This document shows, one piece after another, positions 7,409-13,463 of a DNA stretch of 13,463 bases (positions are counted from its first letter, which is position 1; every line of letters starts with the position of its first letter). The stretch covers positions 1-13,463 of the forward strand of contig DATEHM010000001.1 of NCBI GenBank assembly GCA_035279545.1, in the 5' to 3' direction. This DNA comes from Segetimicrobium sp035279545 (GTDB lineage Bacteria; Sysuimicrobiota; Sysuimicrobiia; Sysuimicrobiales; Segetimicrobiaceae). A program made the position numbers and the translations under genes. Under the pieces are notes generated by a model. It saw only the letters and a list, made by a program, of their open reading frames with translations. It did no database searches and had not been told where the DNA came from.

Positions 7409-8578
7409 CTAGTGGCCGTACGGATCGGCGGCGTCGCGCAGCCCGTCGCCGACAACGTTGAACGCGAGCACGGCGATGATCACGACCACCCCCGGGATGA
7501 GCAGCCAGGGCGCCTGCGCGACGGTCTGGATGTTCTGGGCTTCCTGCAGCAGCACCCCCCAGCTGATGGCCGGCGGCCGGATGCCCAGGCCGAGGAAGCT
7601 CAGGGAGGTCTCGCTGATGATCAGCACCGGGATCGCCAGCGTGCTGGTGGCGATGATGTGGCTCGTCATCGCCGGCATCATATGCCGCCAGACGACGCGC
7701 AGCCGGCTGCATCCGGCCAGCTCGGCGGCGAGGACGAAGTCTTCATCGCGCAGGGACAGGAACCGCCCTCGCACCTCCCGTCCCAGCGTCGTCCAACCGA
7801 CCAACGCCAGGATGAGGGAGATCGCAAAGAAGACCTTCTGGGGCGGCCAGTCCCGCGGCAGCGCGGCGGCCATGGCCAGCCAGACCGGGATCGTGGGCAG
7901 GGACTGCAACAGCTCGATTACCCGCTGGATGATCAGGTCGAGCCATCCACCGACGTACCCGGAGAGGCCTCCCAGAAATGCCCCCAGGATCACGCTAACC
8001 GCCACGGCGGCCAGGCCCACCGTCATCGAGGTGCGCGTCCCGTGCATCAGGCGCGACCACTGGTCGCGGCCGAGCCGATCGGTTCCGAGAAGATACACTC
8101 CGGCGGCGCGGTCCCCGGAGCCGAGGAGGTGGATGTCCGTTTTGAAGAGACCCAACGGCGCGTAGCGATAGCCGCGGACGAAGATGCGGACGGGGATGCG
8201 TCGGGCCGGGTCGACCTGCCACTCCATGCGCAACGTGACGGGGTTCCGTTTTCCGACCACGGACGGGACCGAGGGGCGGAACCGCAGGCCCTCGAGCGGG
8301 GCCAGATGCTGGACGGGGATGAAGGCCAGGCGGGCGTCGGTGGCCTCGGGGTCCTGCGTGCTGAAGAAGTCTGGCAAGAGCACCACCAGGTAGAACAGGA
8401 CCAGCACGCCGGCACCGACCATCGCCAGGCGATGCTTCTTGAACCGCCACCACACCAGCGTCCAGTTGGATGCCAGCGAGAGGCGCTCTTCCGTCTCGGA
8501 GGCGGGCGGGACCGCCGCGGCCGGCCCGGTGAGGTCGGCGACGGGTCCCTGGACCTCGGCGTCCCCCGGCACGTTCAT
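7409..8578 (-). CDS. oppC: Peptide ABC importer permease, OppC/DppC type, with enlarged external loop
   Basis: This 389-residue inner-membrane permease pairs with OppB to form the translocation path. Seen: a cytoplasmic N-terminus with an Ala/Pro-rich start, WRFKKHRLAMVG leading into TM1 (about 51-71), the LGTDRLGRDQWSRLMHGTR box (164-182), further helices, and the EAA coupling loop EDFVLAAELAGCSRLRVVWR (279-298). It closes with FNVVGDGLRDAADP, as OppC proteins do. At 389 residues it is longer than the usual roughly 300. Most of the excess is the extracytoplasmic stretch between TM1 and the LGTD box (about 73-163). The ATG overlaps the oppB stop (ATGA), with GGAGGG almost touching the start, so coupling to oppB is likely. 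Confidence 0.94.
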   Translation of the reverse strand: MNVPGDAEVQGPVADLTGPAAAVPPASETEERLSLASNWTLVWWRFKKHRLAMVGAGVLVLFYLVVLLPDFFSTQDPEATDARLAFIPVQHLAPLEGLRFRPSVPSVVGKRNPVTLRMEWQVDPARRIPVRIFVRGYRYAPLGLFKTDIHLLGSGDRAAGVYLLGTDRLGRDQWSRLMHGTRTSMTVGLAAVAVSVILGAFLGGLSGYVGGWLDLIIQRVIELLQSLPTIPVWLAMAAALPRDWPPQKVFFAISLILALVGWTTLGREVRGRFLSLRDEDFVLAAELAGCSRLRVVWRHMMPAMTSHIIATSTLAIPVLIISETSLSFLGLGIRPPAISWGVLLQEAQNIQTVAQAPWLLIPGVVVIIAVLAFNVVGDGLRDAADPYGH

Positions 8579-9561
8579 CCCTCCATGCGGATCCTAGGGT
8601 CAACCCAGGCCAGCAAGAGGTCCGAGATCAGCGTCCCGATGACGGTGAAGAAGCAGTAGATCATCAGGACGCTGCCGGCGAGGTACATGTCCTGCTGAAT
8701 GAGGGCGCGCAGCAGCAGCGGCCCGATGTTCGGCAGGTTCATCACCGTGGCGACGATCAGGCTCCCCGAGAACAGCTGCGGCAGGTACCAGCCGATCGTG
8801 CTGATCAGCGGGTTGATCGCCACCCTAACCGGATACTTCAGGACCAGCCGCCACTCCGACAGGCCTTTGGCGCGCGCCATGACGACGTACGGCTTGTGAA
8901 GCTCGTCCAGCAGGTTGGCACGCATGACGCGCGTGAGGCGGGCCGTCCCGGCGATCCCCAGCACGATCGCCGGCAGCCAGATGTGCATGAGCAGGTCGCC
9001 CACCCGCCCCAGACTCCACGGCGCCTGCACGTACTCGGGAGAAAACAGCCCCGTCACGCTGATGCCGAAGCGCGCGAACGCAATCCACATCAGGACGAGC
9101 GCCAGCATGAAGTTTGGGACCGCCACGCCGATGTAGTTGACGACGGTCAGCCCATAGTCGAGCCACGAGCGCGGATGCGTCGCCGAATAGATACCCGCCG
9201 GGATCGCGATCGCCCAGGTGAGCACAAACGAGAAGAGGGCGAGCAGGACGGTCAGCAGTAGGTACTGGCGGATCAACTCGGCGTTAGGGCGCTGGTACTC
9301 CAGCGACAGGCCGAGGTCACCACGCGCGAGGTTCCGCACCCAGCGGAAGTACCGGACGTAGAACGGTTGGTCGAGCCCGAACTGGCGGCGGAGCGCCACA
9401 ACCTGCTCCTCGCTGATCGATGAGCCGGACGAGGCGAGCATGGAGACGTAACTCGTGAGGAACCCCCCGGGAGGGGCCTGGACCAGCGTAAAGACCGCGA
9501 TCGAAAACACCGCGAGCAGGAGCGGCAGGAGGAGCAGGCGCTGAATCAGGACGCGCAGCAT
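8575..9561 (-). CDS. oppB: Peptide ABC importer permease, OppB/DppB type
   Basis: This 328-residue inner-membrane permease is of normal family length. Seen: TM1 from residue 7, the FGLDQPFYVRYFRWVRNLARGD block (61-82) and GLSLEYQRPN that follow it in OppB proteins, several hydrophobic helices, and the EAA loop KPYVVMARAKGLSEWRLVLK (223-242), which docks onto the ATPases. The C-terminus WVDPRIRMEG is typical. Start ATG 9561 has GAGGT about 11 bases upstream. It is the second gene of the importer operon, after the binding protein and a large hairpin, and it overlaps oppC by 4 bases. The family transports di- to oligopeptides, nickel or sugars depending on the binding protein; the permease alone does not tell. 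Confidence 0.95.
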   Translation of the reverse strand: MLRVLIQRLLLLPLLLAVFSIAVFTLVQAPPGGFLTSYVSMLASSGSSISEEQVVALRRQFGLDQPFYVRYFRWVRNLARGDLGLSLEYQRPNAELIRQYLLLTVLLALFSFVLTWAIAIPAGIYSATHPRSWLDYGLTVVNYIGVAVPNFMLALVLMWIAFARFGISVTGLFSPEYVQAPWSLGRVGDLLMHIWLPAIVLGIAGTARLTRVMRANLLDELHKPYVVMARAKGLSEWRLVLKYPVRVAINPLISTIGWYLPQLFSGSLIVATVMNLPNIGPLLLRALIQQDMYLAGSVLMIYCFFTVIGTLISDLLLAWVDPRIRMEG

Positions 9562-9578
9562 CGGGATCCGACCTCACT

Positions 9579-9621
9579 CCGCGGCGGCGGGCGCGCCGCA
9601 GGGCGCCCCCCGCCGCCGCGG
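9579..9621 (-). promoter_or_regulatory. Large intercistronic hairpin between binding-protein gene and oppB
   Basis: A perfect 13-bp outer stem (9579-9591 with 9609-9621) encloses a further 5-bp stem (9593-9597 with 9602-9606) with a 4-base loop. It sits in the 68-base gap directly after the binding-protein stop. In importer operons such structures stabilise the upstream mRNA or cause partial termination, so the binding protein is made in excess over the permeases. That role is inferred from position. Confidence 0.6.
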
Positions 9622-9629
9622 TCGAATGC

Positions 9630-11594
9630 CTACTGGTAGTAGAACTGCTCCGTGCGCGCGTTCCCCGGCGTGCGCAGCGGCCAGTCTTTGCCCAGCTTTG
9701 TTGGGACGTTGTGCATATGGACGTTGACCACGACGACCCCCTGGTCCATCGGCGTGAGGCCGATCGTCCCGATCTCGAACATGTTGTCTACCCAGATCTT
9801 GAAAATCTCCTGGGCGTCCCTGGCCTGTTCCTTGGGATCCGCCATCTTCGCCCGATCGATCAACTCGACGAGGCGCTTGGCCGCCGCCGGCGGCTCCACG
9901 CCTTCCTTCCCGCCCGTATCGTACCACTGCTTCCACAGCGGCCCGATCGTGATGGTTCCGTAGAGGATGGTGCGGGGATCGTACTTCGGGGTCCCCGTGA
10001 ACGGGAAACCGGCGGTGTCCTGGTTCCAGATCTCCGCCTGCAGGTCGTTCGACTGCCGCATCTGGAAGTGCAGCGACCGCTCGCGGACCTGGACGATGGT
10101 CTTGATCCCCACCCGTTCCCAGTCCTTGGCGATCAGCTGCGCGACATCGGGCCAGGGACCGAAGACAGGGACGACGGAGAGCTCGACGGTGACGCGGCGG
10201 TTGCTGCCCTGAAAGAGGCGGAAGCCCTCCGCATCCTTCTTATCCAGGCCGATCCGATCGAGCATCCGGTTGGCCTCGTCCGGCCGGTACTCCGTGTACT
10301 TGCGCGCGTAAAGGTTGCCCGGGTAGTACGGCGACCACGGCGCAGCCACCGGTTGGCGGGCTTCCCCCAGGCCGAGGAACGCGGACTCCTTGATCTGGTT
10401 CCGGTTGATCGCGTACGACATGGCGATGCGGAACTCCCGGTTTTGGAGCAGCCGGCCGAGGTCTGGGTCCTTGGTGTAGGTCTCGTTGAACGTGACGTCG
10501 GCGTCCGCGCCGCCGAAGCCCTGCCAGAGGATGACGCGGTACTTGCCGTCCTTCTCGTGCTCCTTGAGCACCGGATAGTTCCCAAGGATGATATGCCGCT
10601 CCTGTTCGTCCAGCTGGCCGGCGATCGCCGCGAGGTTGAGGGACTGCGCGTCGGCAAAGAACTTGAACTGGACCGTGTCGATGTATGGAAGTTGGTTCCC
10701 CGCCTTGTCCACCCCAACGTAGTAGGGGTTGCGGCGCAGCACGAACAACTGGTCGCTGACGCGCGTCGCCGGCACCCACGCCGCCATGGAGGGGCGCTCG
10801 GGGTTCTCCGGCGGATGCGCCTTGGCCGCAAAGAGCTCCACCCACGTCTTGAACTTGGCCGCGGCGACCATCTGGTCCAGCTTCGCCTTGTCCGCGTACA
10901 CGGCGTGAAACTGCTTCAGGTAGTGGGCCGGCAGAAAGCACGCGTACTGGCGGTCGCCGCTGTCCTTGTTGGCGAGTTCCATCAGGAAGGTCGTGTTCGG
11001 CTGCTTGTACACCCAGCGGACCGTGATGTCGTCCACGCGCTGGACCGCCACCGGCGAGCCATCGTGGTTCTTCATCCACACGGGCAGCGCCGGGGTGAGG
11101 TCCTTGTTCAGGAGCACGTCGTTGTACCAGAACATGATGTCGTCGGCCGTGAACGGGCTGCCGTCCGACCATTTGGCGCCCTTGCGTAGCTTGACCGTCC
11201 ACGTCGTGTAGTCCTTGGACGACGTCACGCTCGAGGAGTACTTCGGCTCGACCTTGGTCCCATCCGGCGAGTAGCGGACGAGGGCGTCGTAGACGATCCG
11301 GTGATAGTTGTTGAAGTCGCTGGGGCCCAAGAAGCCTCGTCGCCAGACGCCGCCGTACCGCCCGATGCCCTCGACCGTGTCGACGACGAGCGGGTCTTCC
11401 GGCAGGCGCTTGTCCACCGCGGGGAGCTTCCCGGCCCGCACCAGCTCCGCCAGCATCGGCGCTTCCCGATACTTGGTGGTCTGGGCGAGGGCCGCCAGAG
11501 GTATCGGCGCGTAGGTGCCGACTCCCATTGCCAGCAGGAGGGCGAGGAGGTATACAAACCGGTGCGGGGTCCCGACGAACAGGTTCCGTTTCAT
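9630..11594 (-). CDS. Family 5 extracellular solute-binding protein (peptide type)
   Basis: This 654-residue binding protein captures the ligand outside the membrane for the OppBCDF importer. Seen: an N-terminal signal peptide (Lys2, Arg3, hydrophobic core about 13-29, likely signal peptidase I cut Ala37/Gln38 after PLAALA) with no lipobox Cys, and the family 5 block WTVKLRKGAKWSDG followed by FTADDIMFWYND (132-158). At over 600 residues it belongs to the larger members of the family (OppA and DppA are 500-550). Start ATG 11594 has AGAGAG directly upstream and gives a proper signal peptide. A GTG at 11618 adds eight residues and is less likely. It is first in its operon, as is typical. The ligand is not predictable, and the absent lipobox implies a soluble or otherwise anchored protein. 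Confidence 0.93.
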   Translation of the reverse strand: MKRNLFVGTPHRFVYLLALLLAMGVGTYAPIPLAALAQTTKYREAPMLAELVRAGKLPAVDKRLPEDPLVVDTVEGIGRYGGVWRRGFLGPSDFNNYHRIVYDALVRYSPDGTKVEPKYSSSVTSSKDYTTWTVKLRKGAKWSDGSPFTADDIMFWYNDVLLNKDLTPALPVWMKNHDGSPVAVQRVDDITVRWVYKQPNTTFLMELANKDSGDRQYACFLPAHYLKQFHAVYADKAKLDQMVAAAKFKTWVELFAAKAHPPENPERPSMAAWVPATRVSDQLFVLRRNPYYVGVDKAGNQLPYIDTVQFKFFADAQSLNLAAIAGQLDEQERHIILGNYPVLKEHEKDGKYRVILWQGFGGADADVTFNETYTKDPDLGRLLQNREFRIAMSYAINRNQIKESAFLGLGEARQPVAAPWSPYYPGNLYARKYTEYRPDEANRMLDRIGLDKKDAEGFRLFQGSNRRVTVELSVVPVFGPWPDVAQLIAKDWERVGIKTIVQVRERSLHFQMRQSNDLQAEIWNQDTAGFPFTGTPKYDPRTILYGTITIGPLWKQWYDTGGKEGVEPPAAAKRLVELIDRAKMADPKEQARDAQEIFKIWVDNMFEIGTIGLTPMDQGVVVVNVHMHNVPTKLGKDWPLRTPGNARTEQFYYQ

Positions 11595-11669
11595 CTCTCT
11601 GCCCCCGTTTCGTCTCACCTGTGTCTTTGCGATTTCGGCACGTCAGCCTGAGCCGGACGCTTCCACTAT

Positions 11670-11683
11670 GGGTTCCAGAACCC
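11670..11683. promoter_or_regulatory. Palindromic candidate operator upstream of the importer operon
   Basis: GGGTTC-CA-GAACCC has perfect 6-bp arms. It lies about 75 bases before the binding-protein start, within the 214-base gap after the oxidoreductase gene where the operon promoter should be. No clear -35/-10 pair was recognised and no regulator gene is in the window, so this is a positional guess. Confidence 0.3.
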
Positions 11684-11729
11684 CTCTCGCCGAAGCAATC
11701 TCACCGCCGCGTTGGGGGAAGCGTGCGCC

Positions 11730-11759
11730 GCGGATGCCCCAGGCCCCCGCGGCATCCGC
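11730..11759 (-). terminator. Hairpin after the oxidoreductase gene, possible terminator
   Basis: GCGGATGCC and GGCATCCGC form a perfect 9-bp stem with a 12-base loop, about 50 bases past the oxidoreductase stop and before the importer operon. No T tract follows on the - strand. It would separate the two transcription units. Confidence 0.45.
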
Positions 11760-11808
11760 TCTGACGCTGCGGGGGGCGGGGTCCGGCCAGACCGGCGTTT
11801 CCCGACGA

Positions 11809-12873
11809 TCAGCGCGCGGGGCGCGCCGGAGGATGCTCTCCCACGGTGAGGGCCAGCTTGCCCGTGACGTGCCCGGCCTCGAGGCGGGCGTGGGCCTCCC
11901 GGATCGTCTCCTCCCCGAACTCCCCGACCGTCGTGACGTGTGGGGGGGGAATGCGGCCGTGTTCGATCAGGTGGGCGAGGTCCGCCATCATCTCCCGGTA
12001 CACCCGCCAGTGCGCCGCCTCCCCGCTGCGCGCCCGGGCGCTCGTGGCCACGAAGTGGAACGTTCCGGATTTGGCCAGCAGCGGGCTGCGGTCCGGGCGC
12101 GAGACGTCGAGGCCGGGCCCGGGTGGCTCCTCCACGATGCTGACCACCCGCCCGTCGAAGTCGAGGGCGCGCAGGCAGAGCGTCTTCATGTCGGCGCCGA
12201 CAAAGTCGAAAGCCGCCGCGACGCCGCGTCCGCCGGTCCGCTCGCGGATGTCGGCTTCGAGGGCGTCGAGCGAACGCCCCCGGTACCCGATGAGGTGATC
12301 GGCCTCGAGGCCCATGAGGTCGACCAGGTACCGTCGGCTCGTCTCGATGCCGTAGGTGGCGATGATCGGTGACGCGCCGACATGGCGCAAGAGCGGGATC
12401 GCGAAACTGCCCACGCCCCCGGCTCCTCCGGTGATCAGCACCGCCTCTCCCCGTCGCACCCGGGCCTTGCGCACGACCGATTCGTAAGCCGTCAGGCCGG
12501 CCACGCCCAGCGCGGCCGCCTGGGCGTAACTGAGCCCTCTCGGCATGGGGTGCACGAAGGCCGGAGAGGTCGCGACGTAGGGTGCATAGGCCCCGTTGCT
12601 GCGAGGGCCGAACAGCACCGCAAAGACCTCGTCTCCCGGCGCAAATTCGGTGACCGCCTCCCCGACGGCATCGACCGTGCCCGCCACATCGCGGCCCAGG
12701 ATCGTCGGGAGATCAACCGAGAGCCACCCCTGCCGCATTTTCCAATCGACCGGGTTCACCGCGATCGCCGCAACGCGGATGCGGACTTGTTCGGGCGCCG
12801 GCTGGGGCATCGGCCACTCCGCCCAGCGAAGATGCTCCACGCCGCCGAAGGCATCCAGCACGATGGCCTTCAT
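11809..12873 (-). CDS. Zinc-free MDR oxidoreductase (quinone oxidoreductase-like)
   Basis: This 354-residue protein is a medium-chain dehydrogenase/reductase, using NAD(P)H to reduce a quinone, enone or similar substrate in the cytosol. Seen: a GroES-like N-terminal domain with AVNPVDWKMRQG (38-49), where zinc-dependent relatives have a Cys ligand; ILGRDVAGTVDAVG (58-71); then a Rossmann domain with the glycine motif GGAGGVG (149-155); and a closing EAGHVTGKLALTVG. Neither the catalytic Cys/His set nor the four-Cys structural zinc loop is visible, which points to the QOR-like branch. The protein is a little longer than QOR (about 325). ATG 12873 (MKAIVLDAFGG) is the classic MDR start and has GGGAGGGG about 11 bases upstream. 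A GTG at 12909 would add 12 residues. The substrate is unknown. Confidence 0.92.
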   Translation of the reverse strand: MKAIVLDAFGGVEHLRWAEWPMPQPAPEQVRIRVAAIAVNPVDWKMRQGWLSVDLPTILGRDVAGTVDAVGEAVTEFAPGDEVFAVLFGPRSNGAYAPYVATSPAFVHPMPRGLSYAQAAALGVAGLTAYESVVRKARVRRGEAVLITGGAGGVGSFAIPLLRHVGASPIIATYGIETSRRYLVDLMGLEADHLIGYRGRSLDALEADIRERTGGRGVAAAFDFVGADMKTLCLRALDFDGRVVSIVEEPPGPGLDVSRPDRSPLLAKSGTFHFVATSARARSGEAAHWRVYREMMADLAHLIEHGRIPPPHVTTVGEFGEETIREAHARLEAGHVTGKLALTVGEHPPARPAR

Positions 12874-13018
12874 CAACTTACGCGCCCCTCCCGCGGGCGA
12901 CCGGCCCACGGCCTCGCCGTCCCCGCGTCCGTCGTTCGACGTCCAGAGAGGGTATTCGTCCTGCGCCCCCGGATTACTTCCCGCCGCCCCGCTGGTATTC
13001 AGGGGTGGCCGATCCAGC
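12874..13018. other. Intergenic stretch upstream of the oxidoreductase gene
   Basis: This is the first part of a 525-base gene-free region (12874-13398). I find no supported coding frame. It should hold the oxidoreductase promoter on the - strand, but no convincing boxes stood out. Confidence 0.5.
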
Positions 13019-13033
13019 CCTGGCCCTCGACAC
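13019..13033. repeat. Left copy of 15-bp target site duplication
   Basis: CCTGGCCCTCGACAC is repeated exactly at 13221-13235, abutting the other end of the 187-bp element. Confidence 0.8.
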
Positions 13034-13059
13034 TGTTACGGGACTGTCAAAAGTGGACA
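13034..13059 (+). repeat. Left terminal inverted repeat of the IS relic
   Basis: Ten imperfect outer bases (6 of 10 matching the other end) are followed by the 16-base core CTGTCAAAAGTGGACA (13044-13059), which matches the right end perfectly. Confidence 0.75.
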
Positions 13060-13066
13060 GATGTGA

Positions 13067-13083
13067 CCGTCAAAAGTGGACGG
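13067..13083 (+). repeat. Subterminal copy of the IS-end motif
   Basis: CCGTCAAAAGTGGACGG repeats CTGTCAAAAGTGGACAG (13044-13060) at a 23-base spacing with two differences. The two changes compensate each other, so both copies keep 5-bp inverted arms. This is likely an additional transposase binding site. Confidence 0.6.
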
Positions 13084-13088
13084 GTCGC

Positions 13089-13184
13089 GTGACGGTCTGC
13101 TGGCGTCCCGAGGAGCAACTCGTGATCCTCTGGGACGGGCACCGAGTGGGAGCCTACACGCTGGGAGTCCAAGTCCAGTTTTGA
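13089..13184 (+). pseudogene. C-terminal remnant of a DDE transposase gene
   Basis: An in-frame stretch of 31 codons ends at TGA 13182-13184, just inside the right terminal repeat, where a transposase gene would end. It reads VTVCWRPEEQLVILWDGH, then RVGAYTLGVQVQF. This resembles the short beta-rich tail after the rve/integrase core in IS481-type transposases. The catalytic core and N-terminal helix-turn-helix are absent. The family call rests on resemblance of a short tail and is tentative; the truncation itself is clear from the element structure. Confidence 0.5.
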
Positions 13185-13194
13185 GGCTCCCAGA

Positions 13195-13220
13195 TGTCCA
13201 CTTTTGACAGGCACCTATCA
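13195..13220 (-). repeat. Right terminal inverted repeat of the IS relic
   Basis: TGTCCACTTTTGACAG (13195-13210) is the exact reverse complement of the left core. The outer ten bases (13211-13220) match 6 of 10. Confidence 0.75.
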
Positions 13221-13235
13221 CCTGGCCCTCGACAC
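13221..13235. repeat. Right copy of 15-bp target site duplication
   Basis: It is identical to 13019-13033 and directly abuts the right terminal repeat of the element. Confidence 0.8.
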
Positions 13236-13278
13236 AGGAGAGGGTCTCCCACGGTGAGAAGTTATCTGGTACACGTCC

Positions 13279-13319
13279 GACGGTCGCCCCAGGCGCGGGA
13301 GGCCGGGGCGTTTTCCGTC
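13279..13319 (+). terminator. Hairpin with T run, possible terminator or leader structure
   Basis: CGCCCC (13285-13290) pairs with GGGGCG (13305-13310), followed by TTTT. An outer GACGG/CCGTC pair (13279-13283 with 13315-13319) extends it across a T bulge. No intact + strand gene lies directly upstream, so it may instead be a leader structure of the gene starting at 13399. Confidence 0.3.
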
Positions 13320-13398
13320 CGCCCAACGCCTCCTGCGGCCGTCCATCGGGCCCAAGGACTTTGCGTGACCGTACGATCCGAGAGGAGGAGGGAACCGA

Positions 13399-13463
13399 AT
13401 GAGCCGGTCCGGTCCATCGCTACCTCGTGGGGGGCGACGGTTCAGTCGTCGCGCGTTGTTGCG
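13399..13463 (+). CDS. 5' end of a gene with a twin-arginine-like leader (partial)
   Basis: ATG 13399 follows an excellent GAGGAGGAGGG ribosome binding site (gap of six bases) and opens a frame to the window end. The 21 complete codons read MSRSGPSLPRGGRRFSRRAL and then Leu. The SRRALL part resembles the twin-arginine consensus S/T-R-R-x-F-L-K, and a hydrophobic segment appears to begin at the edge, so an exported, folded protein is likely. Such leaders are common on binding proteins and redox enzymes in GC-rich bacteria. The mature protein lies outside the window, so its function cannot be given. The gene is divergent from the oxidoreductase, with the IS relic in between. Confidence 0.65.
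   Translation, partial: MSRSGPSLPRGGRRFSRRALL

Larger units (their letters stand above)
13034..13220. mobile_element. 187-bp MITE-like, internally deleted IS relic (IS481-like ends)
   Basis: The ends form terminal inverted repeats of 26 bp with 22 matches, starting TGTTA (left) and TGATA (right, read inward). The inner 16 bases CTGTCAAAAGTGGACA are identical. Perfect 15-bp direct repeats flank the element, which marks a real insertion. The left end has a second, subterminal copy of the repeat core at 13067-13083. Next to it begins a 31-codon transposase-like tail, so a deletion apparently removed the rest of the gene. Ends beginning TG and a target duplication up to 15 bp suit the IS481 family; an IS21-type parent is the main alternative. 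It cannot move by itself, but a full-length parent elsewhere in the genome could mobilise it. Confidence 0.75.

Noticed and set aside
6382..8659. Two long + strand frames opposite oppD and oppC
   Set aside because: Both are rich in Arg, Gln, His and Asp with no domain pattern, and both are antisense to well-defined transporter genes.
13044..13210. Three copies of the CAAAAGTGGAC core as a CRISPR-like or iteron array
   Set aside because: One copy is inverted and all are explained by the terminal and subterminal repeats of the IS relic. There are no regular spacers and no cas or rep gene.
11837..13258. 14-base match TCTCCCACGGTGAG at 11837-11850 and 13245-13258
   Set aside because: A match of this length is expected by chance about once in a window of this size. 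It lies in coding sequence on one side and has no link to the element ends.
13036..13326. 96-codon - strand frame across the IS relic
   Set aside because: It crosses both terminal repeats and the flanking sequence, has no recognisable motif, and opposes the transposase tail.

Overview
The window is a GC-rich bacterial chromosome segment, well above 60 % GC by eye, with strong G/C preference at third codon positions. No rRNA, tRNA or taxonomic marker gene is present, so I cannot name the organism. The mix of a large family 5 peptide-binding protein with an OppBCDF-type importer, a DmpA-type aminopeptidase and a TMEM175-type channel would fit a free-living soil or sediment heterotroph such as a Chloroflexota-, Armatimonadota- or Rokubacteria-like lineage. 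That placement is inference only.

Layout, left to right. Bases 1-216 hold an unresolved gene edge and a strong GC hairpin. Then come, on the + strand, a P1-family (DmpA/BapA-type) self-cleaving aminopeptidase (217-1287) and a small single-domain cupin (1398-1856). A stand-alone ParB/sulfiredoxin-fold protein (1871-2779, -) lies convergent to the cupin and divergent from an AbgB-like M20 amidohydrolase (2944-4524, +) that lacks several canonical metal ligands. A TMEM175-family potassium channel (4553-5185, -) follows, separated from the amidohydrolase by a GC hairpin.

From 11594 down to 5315 on the - strand runs a complete peptide ABC importer operon in the order binding protein, permease B, permease C, ATPase D, ATPase F. 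Start/stop overlaps join oppB-oppC and oppD-oppF, and a large hairpin sits between the binding-protein gene and oppB. Upstream is a zinc-free MDR oxidoreductase (11809-12873, -), separated from the importer by a hairpin and a 214-base gap with a candidate operator.

Bases 12874-13398 carry no intact gene. They hold a 187-bp internally deleted insertion-sequence relic (13034-13220) with terminal inverted repeats, a perfect 15-bp target duplication and the last 31 codons of a transposase-like reading frame. At the right edge a new + strand gene begins at 13399 with a twin-arginine-like leader and runs out of the window.

Together, the importer, the P1 aminopeptidase and the M20 amidohydrolase look like a peptide or amide uptake-and-hydrolysis neighbourhood. 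The link is by proximity only, because the genes lie in separate transcription units. I see no clear new defence, CRISPR or biosynthetic system. The most unusual items are the miniature IS relic, the orphan ParB-fold protein and the M20 protein with a rearranged metal site.
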